Below are positions 12,141 to 26,500 of a stretch of DNA of 64,000 nucleotides, one piece after another. The stretch's first letter is position 1, and every line of letters starts with the position of its first letter. Under the pieces are notes generated by a model. It was not told the DNA's origin and made no database searches. It was given only the letters and a program-made list of their open reading frames with translations. The position numbers were made by a program, and so were the translations under genes. Source of the stretch: Aphis gossypii. Its lineage: Eukaryota > Arthropoda > Insecta > Hemiptera > Aphididae. The stretch spans positions 80,384,604 to 80,448,603 of the forward strand of contig NC_065531.1 in NCBI RefSeq assembly GCF_020184175.1. Direction: 5' to 3'.

Positions 12141-13897
12141 TTTTTTTATTTTTTGCACGTAGGGTATTATTGTTATTTTTATATTTTTTTTTCATATAAA
12201 ATACTAACCCCTTGGTATCTCTAATATTGATTTTTTTTTAACTCAACATTTAATTGATTTAGTATTAGAAATTAAAATATTTTTTGCGTTGAAAACATGC
12301 ATATAATATTTGTATCAAATATATTTTTCTTACATCTATTATAATGTATTTATATATAATTCTTATATTTTCTGTTAATTAATTTTTTTATTTTTAATAA
12401 TCAATAAATGTGTTAGATAGGTACCTATAACTTATGTCCTTCTCGTTAGGTACATTTTTAATTATTCTTATTAAAAACAAATGTTTAAAAAATATATTAT
12501 AAATAATGAAAATGTACATTAGGTAAACTAGATATTTCATATGTATTATGTACAGGAAGACACGAGAGAGGAGACAACTCAATAGTAGTATCTTTGAATT
12601 ATATATTATAATTTATAATTATTATTATTTGAGAATTTATCTGTAATTATTTTGTATTTGTTAACGCTTCTAGTTTCAATTAAAAAAAAAAAAAAAAAAA
12701 ATAGAAAAAAAAAATTAACTGCACACACAGGTGTTGACATATTATTATACTATTTTATTGAGTGTAAATATTACTGTACCTACAAATAATACATATTATT
12801 GAATTTCAATAGTATTCAAATTTTCGGTAAAAATATCTTCCTATAATATCAATATTTAAATTAGATATTTCTTTACTTGTGGTCGCAGAACGACGCAGTC
12901 TTATGATCTTATTACATATGCCAACTGTATAATACGTGTGTCGTGTAGTATATGTGAATACACTACTTTTACTGAATACGTTTTATGTGCGAACATTCAA
13001 TAACATCAAATAAATAACTGTCAGGCTATTATTTGCATTTGTATACAGTTCACTGACAGTGCACAAGTACCCCTTTAATGTATACTATATGTATTGTATA
13101 GATATATAGATAGGTACTAGCCATGTACGTTGATCTAGTCGAATGCCAGCTCAAAAATAATTTTATTTTTTCACAAACAGTATTGGACTTTGATTCAATC
13201 GTTGATGCGGTATATTGATTGAAGATTAGTATTATTTCACGGTGTAAAATATGAAATGTTAGTTTTACGATATAACTTGTATTAAGGTTATAATAATACT
13301 ATAATAGTTTAGTGATTATATCAGGAGCACGCGTGAATAGTTTAAATACAATAGTGAAAATAGTTGCGTGACTCATAATGATCTATAATCTAGTAAGTAA
13401 CAGAAAATGTCTAAGATTTTATTTCAATCAGTTTTGTTGAAGACAAACAGATCCAACTAGGTGTTGTGATTTTGGTAGAAATAAAATACATCTTAAAATG
13501 CAGATAAGTTAAAAGTATATTATACTACACAAGTTTGATAATCGAACAAATATTATTATTATTTTTTTTCTTATTAATAAGTTAATAACCAAACTTTAAT
13601 AATTATTTTTTGGTAAGTTCTTATGATTAAAACGACTAACACTAAATTATTGTGAATTATTATGATTTTATAGACTTTTTGTCGTATTTGTAATCAATTA
13701 CCTTGATACTGTTTAAAATTTCAAATATTAAAATACCAATAGATAAGATAAATGTAATATTTTACAAATAATATACATTAATGTAAATTACACGAATTTA
13801 ATGATCATTCCTGTGTAAAAATAGATGTATAAGCAATACTACTGATTAAAAAAAAAATCGATATAGATAAATCAATAATAAAAAAGAAATCGTGATT
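12141..13897. other. AT-rich stretch with no visible gene
   Basis: AT-rich DNA with long A runs near 12680-12715 and a TAGGTACCTA-type palindrome at 12417-12428. No exon, RNA gene or element terminus is supported. Confidence 0.65.
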
Positions 13898-13905
13898 AAA
13901 ATACC

Positions 13906-14171
13906 CAGTAGCGTATTTCAAACATTTTTCTGGGGGGGTCCACAGTTTATGTGTAATTAAATAATTTATGTAAACTATGATAACTATATAGGTACCTATC
14001 GTCTTTATGACACATTATATTTATCTGTAACTTGGAAACCATCGTCAGAATACACAGAATACCAACTTCTATACTTATAAGTTATAACTTAACTATACTG
14101 CAGGAATAAGCATCAGTTTTTTCTTCTGGGGGGGTCCATGACCCCTGGATAACCCCTTAAATACGTCACTG
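13906..14171. mobile_element. hAT-type MITE (266 bp) with 8-bp target duplication
   Basis: Starts CAGTAGCGTATTT and ends with the complement of CAGTGACGTATTT, giving imperfect terminal inverted repeats beginning CAGTg/a as in hAT elements. It is flanked on both sides by the identical 8-bp duplication AAAATACC (13898-13905 and 14172-14179), the hAT target-site length. Each end also carries a CTGGGGGGGTCCA motif in direct orientation. No transposase is encoded, so it is non-autonomous. The TIR divergence suggests it is not very recent, but the duplication is intact. Confidence 0.85.
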
Positions 14172-14179
14172 AAAATACC

Positions 14180-14925
14180 AATCAATCGAAAGTCCTTAGC
14201 TTCATGTTTCTGGTATATATTTTAACAAACCCTATACAAACAGCATACAGTTGTCCTTATTTCATATTATTAAACCACAACGATTAGTCGCAGATGACCA
14301 CTCTGTAGAACTACAAATATACGATACATATGGGATCGTAATCGAGGTAAAATTATTATTTATACGAATATATTCGTCTCTTGATTGATATTTTATACGA
14401 GGTTAACATTTTTCCCAAGCAATATTATACTGACTATCCTGCAAAATACCAAGATATTTGTATGCGTGCAATATTATATATCTATTATGTGCATGTATAC
14501 AGTTTACACGAGTACTTATATTTCGTATATGAAGTTTTTTGATTTATCAGAAGTGAAATTAGCTAATATATATATTAGTTGTATAATATATTATTACTCT
14601 ACCGATTGCACTTTAACGACTGTTTTTTTTGTCCCGTTATTACTTCGGGTACGAAGTTTTTGTCAAGCTGTCGGGTCGTCGGAAAGGAAAAGTATATATA
14701 ATAATATAGTTAACGTTATTTTATATATATAATATATATATATGATGATGATACAGAAGAAAAAGTGGCAATTAACGAAAAACTAAAGAAACGACGGAGC
14801 ATTGTTTTTGTACATAAAAAATATATATATATAAATCTCGTTATCGTAGCGAAATAATAAAAAAAAAAAAAAAAAAACGAGACAAGACAATTATATTATA
14901 CGTATTATTATTACTACTCAGCTGC
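14180..14925. other. AT-rich stretch with no visible gene
   Basis: Contains TA-rich runs near 14720-14745 and 14820-14832 and a long A run near 14862. The 115-codon ATG frame at 14385-14732, the longest in the window, is dominated by Ile, Tyr, Phe and Thr codons and has no recognisable domain. I treat it as chance. Confidence 0.6.
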
Positions 14926-15930
14926 TGCGGATAATATGCCCGCGACTCGATATTATTATTATTTCGTACCGACGCGCATCGTCGCCGAAATACTAACCTA
15001 TCGCCAGCACGGCAAACCGTATAGCGACGACGACAATATTATATTATATTGTAAACGCTCTGTATGACGACCGTATCACCGCCGTATAGTCGTCATTTGT
15101 CAACCCTTCAGTTATTTTTAATAACCCGTCCGAAAACCCGACACTTTCCAATATCGCTCGGCGGCTGCGGCGAAGAAAATATTATACGAACACACACACA
15201 CACACGTTCAAAGTTTGCGACATCGTCACGGGTCTCGTGTATTCATAGATAGTTATATAATAGTAATAATAATATATAACGACGAAGACGTTGACGAGAC
15301 GTGTACGACCGTGTGCGTGTGTATTTATAGTCGTATCTATTTTCATCACTCTCTCTCGTCGTCTATCTCTCTAGCGCGCTTCTCCGGTTCACGATCAACC
15401 CTACAGCCTTTACAACCCCCTCTTTGCAGCCGCCGCCCGAACAACCCTTCCGCCGGCCGAGCTATCAATTAAACGCACGCTGCATCGGCGGCGGCGCCTA
15501 CGTGCCGGCGGCCCGCCCGGTCGTTACCCCCCTCGGGGGAGCCTCGGTCGAATTTCGATTTTCGATTCGTCGCCACCGCCGCCGACAGAAGTCGTCGAAA
15601 TCATCGCGTAATTATTAAATCGATATAATGTTTTAATTGTACGCCAAAACGATACGTCGTTACATAATATACACGCGTACTTGCAGGCGTCGTGTCATAC
15701 GGCGGTCGAATTAGGCGGTGACCGCGACACTCTGAGCACGGCTGACCGCACCGCGTCGGAGACGGATGTTTGCAACCCACACCGACTGTATTATAATATT
15801 ACCCGTATAATCTATGTGTATTAATAATGGACGTTTTTGTTTTGCTCGTACGTCTGAACGGTGGTTCTGAAATTCGGTACGCGTGTAATCCTTAAAGTGC
15901 GTTCCTCGAAGCCAAATTTTAAGGTATCGC
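14926..15930. other. Lower-AT, CpG-rich island
   Basis: The most GC-rich part of the first third of the window (about 15360-15600), rich in CGG/CCG and CpG. It includes a TATTTATAG sequence near 15321-15330, a CT-rich tract at 15346-15372, an acceptor-like CCCCTCTTTGCAG ending at 15429 and a possible AAG/GTATCG donor near 15922. This could be a promoter region or an alternative first exon; no full transcript structure is evident. Confidence 0.4.
15430..15618 (+). CDS. Possible exon after a CT-rich acceptor (unrecognised)
   Basis: The pyrimidine tract CCCCCTCTTTGCAG ends at 15429. The frame that follows gives about 62 residues to TAA at 15618: an N-terminal Pro/Arg-rich part (PPPEQPFRRPSYQ), a Gly/Ala/Pro-rich middle (IGGGAYVPAARPVVTPLGG) and a basic Arg/Lys/Ser tail (RRHRRRQKSSKSS). 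Low-complexity composition of this kind is common both in transcription-factor tails and in translated CpG-rich non-coding DNA. No donor or poly(A) site is convincing. I do not recognise a family. Confidence 0.2.
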   Translation, partial: PPPEQPFRRPSYQLNARCIGGGAYVPAARPVVTPLGGASVEFRFSIRRHRRRQKSSKSSRNY

Positions 15931-17339
15931 GTTTTAAAAAAGTAGTTTCCAGAAGTTTTGGCTCTAAAAATATTGTGTGTATTTTACGGAATTTAAAACG
16001 GTGTTGATCTTACTACGCATGACCCTTTACAACCCACCACAGTTTTCGGACAGATTTCCACGAGATTGTTGTCAAATGGATTCGTCAATATTTGAAACGT
16101 CATATAGGCTGCATTTTATTACTTATACTTGTTACTTTTCGACATATATATGTCGAATATTATACAGTGGACTCACGAAAAACCTATCATTTTTTTTTTT
16201 ATGCCGTTGCCATTGATCACACAAAATAAAATAGTTGTTATGATAATACTGTATTTTATAGTTTGTCAAAACAACCCCAAAACCGTGTTCAAAATCTGTG
16301 AAATTTACATTCGACGGAGCTTAATAAGAGGTAAATCCATGGGAATTTAATTTGTTACAGGGATCATCGTGCAGGTATAAATTAGTTTTTAAATAAACTG
16401 TAATGACACGGTCATAAAATATTTGCCGAATGTCCCACAACCACCTCCGCGTCGCTGATTGAACCGTGTTTTCGAGTATCGCGTTGACAGAATTATATTA
16501 TTACGCAATACTATTATGTACTTACGGTGTAAGATATAATACTCGTAATACACTGTATCGTTGAATAATACCGAACAACTAACGGTCGTAAGGTCAAATC
16601 GGTACCGGCACATTATGCTAGAGCCATGTAGCTGAGTATCGAAAATTAACCAGGAGCTCACAAGATGTTGGTAGGTAATTTATGGATTTTGCTAGTCATT
16701 AGTCAACATCAGTTTTTCGCAAACGTTTCTAATTTATTCTCGTTAGTTGTTTTGCTTTGGGGTATTTGTTTTAGCATTTCGCTTGTTCATCAATTTATCA
16801 GATTACTTTTTTATATTTTTATACGAAATGTGCAATATTAGATTATAGGTACCTAAATAAAATTTGTTCTCGTCAACTCTGAGCGAAATTATCGTTTCGC
16901 ATTGAACGTTAGCTTTTTAGTTGGTTTCATCTGTTAACAATGGTTTTTTATTTTTAGGGAAATAATTTCAAAACATATATTTCATTAGCGTTATCTATTA
17001 ATCGGCCAACGCATATTTTCGGTTCTATTTAACACGATCGAAGAGTAAGTAAACGTTAAAACAATTATATTATCGATATTTTATTAATATTATTCCACGG
17101 ACTTGCAATATATGTGATGGCATTATCATTTTCTCATCAGACCATATTATACAAAAACCGGTGTTTTATGTTTTGGATATTGTTATTTAAATTTTAATAA
17201 GTAACCAACAGATCTCGTTTATTTTTTCCACGTACGTTATAATAATACGATTTATGTTATTTACGTAAGCGATCGGGGGAAAAAAAAATATATATATTTT
17301 ACATTATCGACAGATAAATTTTACGCAACGATAAAAACG
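15931..17339. other. Moderately AT-rich stretch with no supported gene
   Basis: Mixed composition. Frames at 15977-16216, 16129-16350 and 16389-16661 (minus) overlap each other on different frames or strands, and none shows a domain or splice context. A TAGGTACCTA palindrome lies at 16846-16855. Confidence 0.5.
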
Positions 17340-17660
17340 ATGTCCTGTGTTTGTATCGCATTAATAAAAAAAAATATCGTCGCCGTTTTTTCGACACGAG
17401 ATACGAGACGTCGAATTGCAATAATAATTGTCGTTTTCGATGCAGACTGTATAGCGTATAATACATATAAAACGTTATGTCGAAAGGCTGACGGCACGGA
17501 AACTCGCAGAAATCAATCTTGTCTGTGTTATTGTTATATTATTTATTATTTGGCCACAGCGTCGGTTGTCAAAAGGGATAACTACGAGCCGAACAGACGG
17601 TGCGCTATAATATCATCCCGTTGTTCTCCGCGCGCCACTTTTGTTTACCGCGTATTTTAA
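17340..17660 (+). other. 106-codon open frame in a lower-AT patch, probably chance
   Basis: An ATG frame with many Arg, Ile, Cys and Tyr codons (for example RDTRRR and SCLCYCYII). It has no recognisable motif, signal peptide or repeat. The lower local AT content makes stop codons rarer, which accounts for its length. No promoter or poly(A) signal of note. Confidence 0.2.
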
Positions 17661-17716
17661 CACACCAGTGGTCCACCAATAAAACCGTTGTACACTCATC
17701 TGTGTCGCCCACTGTG

Positions 17717-17744
17717 TTATAATAATAATAATAATAATAATAAT
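17717..17744. repeat. AAT trinucleotide microsatellite
   Basis: About nine consecutive ATA/AAT units. Confidence 0.9.
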
Positions 17745-20700
17745 ACGTCTCGGTTTTATTACGTTACAACGATAATTTGAAAACTTTTAATAAGTATATA
17801 AGACGTATATTATATAAAAGCTTTTTATGACAAAACGGTCGGTAGGCGATAAAGTTCAATTAAAGTGTTTTTGCTTTAAAAAAAACTAATAGTGCCTATA
17901 ATAATAATATAAAATATACCGATATTAGATGTTTTTACGGTCTCAAACAAATAATTATGTATTTTTATTTTTATTTATTTTTTTTTTTTTTTATTGTCGA
18001 TCTTATATCATATAACCTACTATACTATGCTTACTTACAATACACGAATTAGATTATTTTTATACGTATTTATATTATTATATTATTTTTGGTGTGGATC
18101 GCTTAATTGTTATACTTTTTTTATTTTTTATCCAGTCTGGTATATTTGAGGAGGTAGGATATGACGATGTTCGAATCGTCTGGGTCTGTGACTTCGTGTA
18201 GGTTTGAGTGGATTTTGTACTTTAGCCTATTGCTTCTTCGCATAATAAACTACCTGTGAAGATATGTTACTGTCACTTTACACGAAATGTAGGTTGTCGG
18301 ATTTTCAATTCCTTTTAGGTAACCATATTGTGTTGAGTGTTTATGGCAAATTATACTTTTTTTAAACACTAATCGCATTTTATACTTGAATAATTATAAG
18401 AACAATCAATTCAAAAATATCGGTTCTTAATGGAAACATATTATTGGATATTTATACGGTTTTAATGCACACACTAGTGAGTCTATATAAGTCAATTTAG
18501 GATTGCTTTCCAACTTACGTTTTAAATAAAATAGTAGACGCGCATAAAATCACTACGAAATCGCTTGTTTATTTAATTTAGTATAAATCTTTTATACTAT
18601 CGCATAAACAATTTGTGTTTTAATTTCTGATTTTTTTTTCCCGTTGAGTAAACATATACATAGTATAATAATTATTACACGATGCTATTATTTAGTCGTT
18701 AAATGATTTACACAAAACATTATTAACTATTAAAACGTTTATACTGTTGTTAATATTATTGTATTTAAGATAGAAAAAAAAACCGTTGTAAATGTTATCA
18801 CGTATACTCAGAAGTGGTGGCGAATAAACTGTTATGGTCTAATTTTGTATCATTTTATAGTTTATTTATCATAATAAACGATTCCAAGGATACAATTAAA
18901 TAACGCTAAATTTTCAAAGTATAATAAAAATTATGCAAGACAATTCTCGTGTTTCTTGCTAGCGGAATATTGACTTTGAAAAATATTATTTCCGTTTCCT
19001 TTGATAGATGTTTATACAATAAATTGATTGCTTTGCAAATTTTCGTACACTGAGTCTCCGCGGGGTATACGATTCGATTTCCTTAAATCTAAAAGCCTTG
19101 AAGTCTCACGAACATCGTACACACTATTATATACGACTATACAAGAGAGAAATAATAACCACTCCGACACAACAAGCAACTATTTATTTTTATACTTATT
19201 TAATGAACGGTATTTGTTATTTTAGTAACGTAGAGGAAGTGTTTGACTAAATGGTGTCAACTGAATACAAATTGTTGATTATCATAATATAACTACGCTA
19301 ATAATAATATTAAATATTAAGATATCCGATGGTAATATGGTTACTTATAGTTGTACTATTTAGATGCCATCCTTGTAGTAGAATGGATTTTCTTAATAAC
19401 AATAATTTTAATGTTTATTTATTAAAAAAAAAAATGTTATGGTTGTTTAAATCTCTATTCATTATGATATTGCTATTAAATTTTAGTGTAAAATATTTGT
19501 CTTGTCTTGAGTAATTTACTTTTATGATTATTTAGACTGTTTTTTTTAACGTAATAATTGAAAAATAAATATTATATTCCTTTTTTAACATCACATAAAT
19601 AGTATAATACATAATATTATATTTATTTAAATTTAATTGCACATACATTTTGTTCATAAATACTTATTTGAAGTAAAATAAAATGATTTGTTTTAGAAAC
19701 ATTGATGCATTAATATAGGATTAAGTTTTTAAAATGTATTGGAGAAATATGAACAAAAAAATATCGTCACTTTATCATAAATGGTTTCATTTTGAAATGA
19801 ATTTCATTAAAAAAATTGTATTGATTTTCAAATTCTAATTGTGTATTGAGAGAATATTATTTTCATTTTATCTACTTTCAACACCAGTTAACTACTATTG
19901 GCTATTTAAATTTCCACTTAATTAAAACACAACACGGATAATAGACTTCATAATTCGAGAATATCTAGACAAAATGTCAAAAAAATATAAATTATGTCAA
20001 CAAAATGTTAACAGTATTATATTCAGTTTCAAATATTATCAGAAACTTTTTTAAATACAAATTTTGTTACACTCCAATTTAAAATAATCATCAAAGATAG
20101 CAGAGAAGGAGAAAATGAAGTTTTTATCTATGGAATTTATTGAGTAAAACATTTTTTTTTTTTAAATTCTTAGTTGTCAATAAACTATGTTTAGAATTAA
20201 TGACACATTAAAATATTAAAGACTATTATCATACCCACCCTTTTAAAATATTGACTGAAATTTGCATTATGCAAATTTATTCAAACGTTGCCGAGTTAAT
20301 TGGTATTTGATATTTATGTTGACAATATGTGTCATTCGTTGTTGCTTTTCGTTGAAGTATAAAGCTAAAATATAGCAATAAAATGGAAGTAAAAGACAAG
20401 CTGGAATGTTTTGCCCGTCAAAGATATGTATATATATATATAATATAAAATGAAACTGAAAGACATTTTATGAGTTCATTTTTTTTCTTTTATTATTTTC
20501 ACGAAAACGTCGGGATGCCGCCGAATTGAGAATAAAAGTCGGAAACACTTTTGTTTAGTTTATAGCCTACCACCATTCTTTAAGTTCAAAATCAGAGATT
20601 TATGATTCAGTCTGTTGAAACCTTTTATTCACGTTAAAGCTTTTTGTAAATATCAGTGTTTTTTCTTATCTTAGAGGAGTTATATATTATATATACAAAC

Positions 20701-22826
20701 TTAAGAGTAATTTAATTTTTTAAAAAAAAAAAAAAACTATAAAATATACTAGGTTTTAGAGATTTTGACAATTGTTTTTACTGCGACACATTTAGCCTGA
20801 ACTAGTTAATAAATTATTTTTGTTTTTATTTTTTTTAATTGTGTCTTAAATAGCTGTATTTTTAAACGAAAATAATGGAACACGGAGTTTGGGTGGATTT
20901 CTTCAAATTCAAAAGCAATGATAAATTTATTTTTTAAAGCGTTCGAAAAGAATACCTAGAACATACCATGTTTTCAACAATTAAATTTAAAAAAAAGTCA
21001 TATACGAACACGCGAATCTTTCAAAGACGTTGAATATTTAATGATAGTGGTTGTCATTCAAATATTCGGGAGACTATTTTTTGTAAAATATTCTTTAGGG
21101 ATTTTGAAAACTTTTTTTACTGGCATATTTTGCCATAGTGCGTAGATTATGTATATCTGCAAAACATATATACTCGAGAGTTGTAAGAATAAGAGAACAT
21201 TCTATATTATGTTGTTCATTAATCTGGCTTAATTTAGTTCAAACAAATAAATCACACAGTAAGTTGTACATAAATTAAAGTTTTCATTTTCAAGGCCTAC
21301 TTAGTATATTGTTGTAATGTCTTCGGATACATAAAATATATATATTATTATCAATATTGTAATAATATAATCTGCGGACATTAAGATCAGTTGGAGTGTA
21401 TTTGGCCAATTAGTGAAAAATTATGTTTGTACAATTAATTTTAAACTGTTAAGCAAACGTTATTCACTGTAGCATAGTTTTACCACGTTGTATTATGTTT
21501 ATTACAACTATTATTAATTGTGATCTTTTTAGAGATAATTTAATGGTTGCGGAATATGTTTAAAAAAAAAATTGATTTTGGACACGTCGTTTTGCTAAAA
21601 CGTGTACGTGAGTACTAAACAGTGTTTGTGCGGATAGAATGCAAATTATGTATTAAAACAATAAAACTACAAATACGTTTATCGATTCTTCATGCAGGAG
21701 ATGGTCTTAAATATAAATTGGTCCTAACAACAACAGACATTTACATCCTTTATTTTTTTTTAATACTATACATTTTATTCTTACTATTATTATTAACTCT
21801 GAGATATACTTGTAGTTGAACGTTCATCCAAGTGTTTTTTAATTACTTTTAAAATCTACGATATTATAATAAATACTGTTTAGTAAAAACAAGTATAAAT
21901 CATATTTTACAAATATATTAATGGGAAACTTATACTACGGGCCATTTGTGTTATAATATTATATAATTATATAAATGCAGTTGTAGTAATTTAATAAATA
22001 TTTTTTATCAAATAATTAGTTAATATCCAAACAATTATACAACTGTGATCAAATGTAGAAACTTCATATAAACGAGTTATTCGAATTAGATATTATTTTC
22101 TTTCGGTTTTATTGTTAAACACGGTTTCAAATTTTTATTGCTATCGTCTAAAGTATTAAATTAATTATAATTTACTATATTTATAGATACCTAATAAGTA
22201 ATTTAGTGTTAGATGTTCATTAGGACTAATACACAACATAAATATAACAAATCATAATATTTTAATTGGCAATATCTATATTTAGTGTACAATTATAGGT
22301 TCTTAGAACTGTATTGTAAGGGTTATATTAAAGAAATATAAGCCTAAGGCACAAATAGAAAAAATAAGTGATTTAATTTTATAAAATGTAAATTTGGTGT
22401 TAAAATTCTTGAATAATTATTACATAATTAAAAGTTTGATTTCATATTTCATTTAATACCATAATCTTATTTAATATAATATAATATAATATCTGTAATA
22501 AAAACGAATGTACACAAAAAGTATTGAAGGTGGTATTTTTCGCTCTTCCATAAACTACACCCTAACGACATTGTAGCTTCCTTAATTTTCTTTCATTATA
22601 TCGATTTGGTAATTAGTGCGTTGAGTTTAGTGCCTTTAACTCCAACGAGTGGTATCAGAATTTTGTAAAGAACTATTAGTGAACGTCATATGGTTATTAG
22701 AAGGGGTGAAACAAATCTATTCACAACTCACTTTAAAGCGATAAATCTTAGAAACGTCTATAGTAAAGTTTTGAATACCCTTTGTCCTCGTGCCATCAAA
22801 ATTGAGATTCTGATCCACGGCTGTTA
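17745..22826. other. AT-rich stretch with no visible gene
   Basis: AT-rich DNA with T runs near 17970-17992 and 20150-20164, an A run at about 20723-20736 and TA repeats near 20429-20442. ATG frames at 19329-19514 and elsewhere are 61-65 codons and AT-driven. No exon or transposon terminus is supported. Confidence 0.65.
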
Positions 22827-23180
22827 ATTTATTAATATATATATATATATATATATAATTATTAATATTATGAATATTATAAATGTTTTATGATTATCTG
22901 GATTTGTTAGACAATATTAGTAACAGTTTGAAGGTTAACATTTCTCTCTTTTTTTCACTGAGTATTTAATAAAGATCATAAAAAAAACTGTTGATATACT
23001 AATTGTTTTTATATTTATTTTGAGGTGTTTAACTTCATTCAAACAGATATACAAATTGGAATCTGTTACAATTTATGGTGACAGTTAAACAATTTTATGG
23101 TTTTTTACAGCTATTGATTTAAAACTTATAGATTTTTGATAAAACTTATAATAGAAAATGAAATGAATTTTATTTGACTA

Positions 23181-23218
<38 letters not shown>

Positions 23219-23549
23219 TCAATATTATGAATATTATAAATGTTTTATGATTATCTGGATTTGTTAGACAATATTAGTAACAGTTTGAAGGTTAACATTT
23301 CTCTCTTTTTTCACTGAGTATTTAATAAAGATCATAAAAAAAAACTGTTGATATACTAATTGTTTTTATATTTATTCTGAGGTGTTTAACTTCATTCAAA
23401 CAGATATACAAATTGGAATCTGTTACAATTTATGGTGACAGTTAAACAATTTTATGGTTTTTTACAGCTATTGATTTAAAACCTATAGATTTTTGATAAA
23501 ACTTATAATAGAAAATGAAATGAATTTTATTTGACTATTTATTAATATA
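22827..23549. repeat. Recent tandem duplication, two ~355-bp copies
   Basis: Copy 1 is 22827-23179 (353 bp) and copy 2 is 23180-23536 (357 bp); the first 13 bases of a third copy follow (23537-23549) before the match ends. The copies differ only by a few point changes (for example TTATTTTGAGG against TTATTCTGAGG, and AAAACTTATAG against AAAACCTATAG) and by the lengths of TA, T and A runs. Each copy begins with a TA microsatellite, which may have mediated unequal exchange. Neither copy codes for protein. Confidence 0.95.
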
Positions 23550-26500
23550 GTACTAAATAATTTTATAGACATTTTTCTACTGTGTAAAGATGGTAAAATT
23601 TACCAACCTGTAGGTATTTAAGTATTAGGCCATACAATGTCAATGACGTAAAAGCCAAAGAAATTTCAGTCAAAAAGCTATATAATATACGTAACGGTTT
23701 TTATCGTCATGAAAATCCAATTTTTTACCTTTATTGGTAGGTACCTAATATTTGTTGACTACGGATAATCAATAAATAAATAAAATGCTTTCCAGGTATA
23801 ATATTATGTGAAATAGTAAAAAAAAAAAAAAAACATTAAGTTAAATAAAATAGTTTATCATTATTTTTGATTCTGAAGGTATTAAGGCAGTTATTCGTTT
23901 TTCAATTGCATTTATTATTTTCAAATCTTATAATCAATAATATTTATATAGTTTAGAAGATAAAGTTATATAAACTAATCTAATCTAATTTTTAATTCAG
24001 AATTCTCACTCAAATATATTATCCTATTTTAGAACTAATAACTTTTAAAAATGGTATGGAATTTACGTGACATTGCAATTGAAAATAGTATAATGAATTG
24101 GTTTGTATTTGATTTTTTTTATCTTTTATTATTATTATTTTAGAAAATAATGAAAATTGTAACTTAGTATTAAAATAATTGTTATTTGATAATAATATTA
24201 TGCTAACATTCCACAACTTTAACTTTTATAGAAAGTTAATGTATGAATGTTTGTTTTAACTCAGATATAATATCAACGAATGTTACTATAGATTCTATGT
24301 GGAAATTTAAAATACAATTTTAACAACACTTAAAGTTTTCAAAATTAATGTAATATAAAATTAAATTAAAGGAAAGTAAAGCTTTTTAATGAATAACTGC
24401 AATGATAAAATTCTAAATTTTGTTAGTAATTTTTTCATGGTTTTAACTTATTTGTTTATATGATTTGAAGGATAAAATACCATTATTTATATAAAATATC
24501 TCACGAACACTAAGTTTATAAAAAACTGTAAATAATTTTATTTTTTATATCTTTGGCGTTCTTTCTATTGTAATAATTTTACTATTATAGATTGAGAACT
24601 AAGCAACGGACGTATTAATTTTACGATGATATTTTTTTTGTTCAGTCTCGTCTGCCAGGTAGTTATTTTTTTCTTTTAAATAAAGTTTTTCAAAAGTTAT
24701 AAATAACATTTCTATCGATTGGAAATATTCTATACGGACGATGGTGCAGAGAGGTAATTTATTTTCTCTTAAACGTAATAAAGTACCTACTCCTTACCGC
24801 AGTAACACCTGCTGTATCGGTATAGTGCACAAATATTTATAAACAGAATCTTCTTGTGATTTTAATGCTTTATCATAAAGTCGTATTTGTGCAACAATTT
24901 TAATATAATATTATGATCAATATAAAATATTTAACAAGTTGTAGATCGTATGGACGGAGTTAAAGTTTAGAGATAATAATATGTTAAAATAATGTTCACG
25001 TTTCAACGATATCGAACCACTTTGATTTTATCCAATCAAAATGACACTGAACAACGCAATGGCACTTTAATATTTTGATAAACATTATACAACCAATACT
25101 ATTGATCTCGCTTTTATATGGACATAAAAAGAAGAATTGTAACAACATGAATATAATGTTATTAGCTGTAAAAATAAACCAATTATATTCCAACATATTA
25201 TTCTCATATTATTTTACCAGCATTATGCATTTTTTCTAGGAAAATTCATCAATATCGGTTTAATTACAGCAAGGTAACGTATAAAAGGTGCTCGAATTTT
25301 ATAACCTTGTTTTATATGTATTTTATAAAGCGCAGTGTTCATTTGTAAAAAAAAAAACAAAAATGTCATAAGAGATGTAAATTGAAAAATGACTTGTGAC
25401 AAACTGTATTATTATAGTATATACATAATAATAATAATAATATCATTTGAAGATACCAATAATAGAGATTTAATTAATGTACTTATTAATACTAATTATT
25501 ATATAAAATATTTACACGTTTTTACCCATATTTGGATGTATTTATCGGTTTTAAATGAAGTATTCGCATTGCATATTTATTTCATATATTTTATATTACG
25601 TATGGATAAAATTAAATGAATATAATACAAATTAATTAATATTTACCTACAATACACATGGGTAATATAATTGAGTGAAGATTTGACATGATATGCATTC
25701 CAATGTAATTTTTAAAATACACTCAAGTAAATATTTATTTATTACTGAGTCGGTTAAATCTAAAGTTTGGTTTAAATATAGTTACATTTGTTATTGATTA
25801 ATAATATCTTAAACTTTAAAATTTGTTACTCTTTCTAAAATGGGATTTCGTCGTAGTAAGTAATTATTTTTCCCAAGAGTTATAAGTTTCCATATTATAT
25901 GAAATGTTTGACACTAATATAATTGTATGTGTTATGTATTCCAATCTCATTTTCACATTGTGAATACAATACACGAGTAGAATATCCTATTTGTGAAAAG
26001 GTGAAACGATTTTATTGAGCACTAGTGTATTATTTTATATAGGTATACACTATTGTCATTTTTTGTCGTTAGAAGATTAATAGGACACCGAGTTTGACCG
26101 AAAAATCTCGACAATTTTTTGTATTGAAATTGTAAACCAAAAGAATCAAATAAGATGGTAGATTTTACGGTTTTACAACAGGTTTGATGCACAAATTCTT
26201 ATTTTTTCTCGTCGTTAGACAACACGTTCTGCTTACAAATAAGCCACGATTTTAATATTGAACTATTTTCGTTAATTAACACAAAATTAATTTCATGATG
26301 CAAGTTTATCCAATGAGATCTAATGTGTATGAATTCAAAAATTTAAGCCGTAAAAATATACGAGCAACTACTGCGAAATATGATAAATAGATACTAAACC
26401 TCTAGTATTTTATAATAAGTAGTTGTACTATTAGGTACAATTGGCAAAATGCAATTTGGTATTATATTATCATGTTTATTATTTTAATTATGTAACATAC

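Noticed and set aside
14385..14732. Longest open frame in the window (115 codons, +)
   Set aside because: Dominated by Ile, Tyr, Phe and Thr from AT-rich DNA, with no motif, homology cue or splice context.
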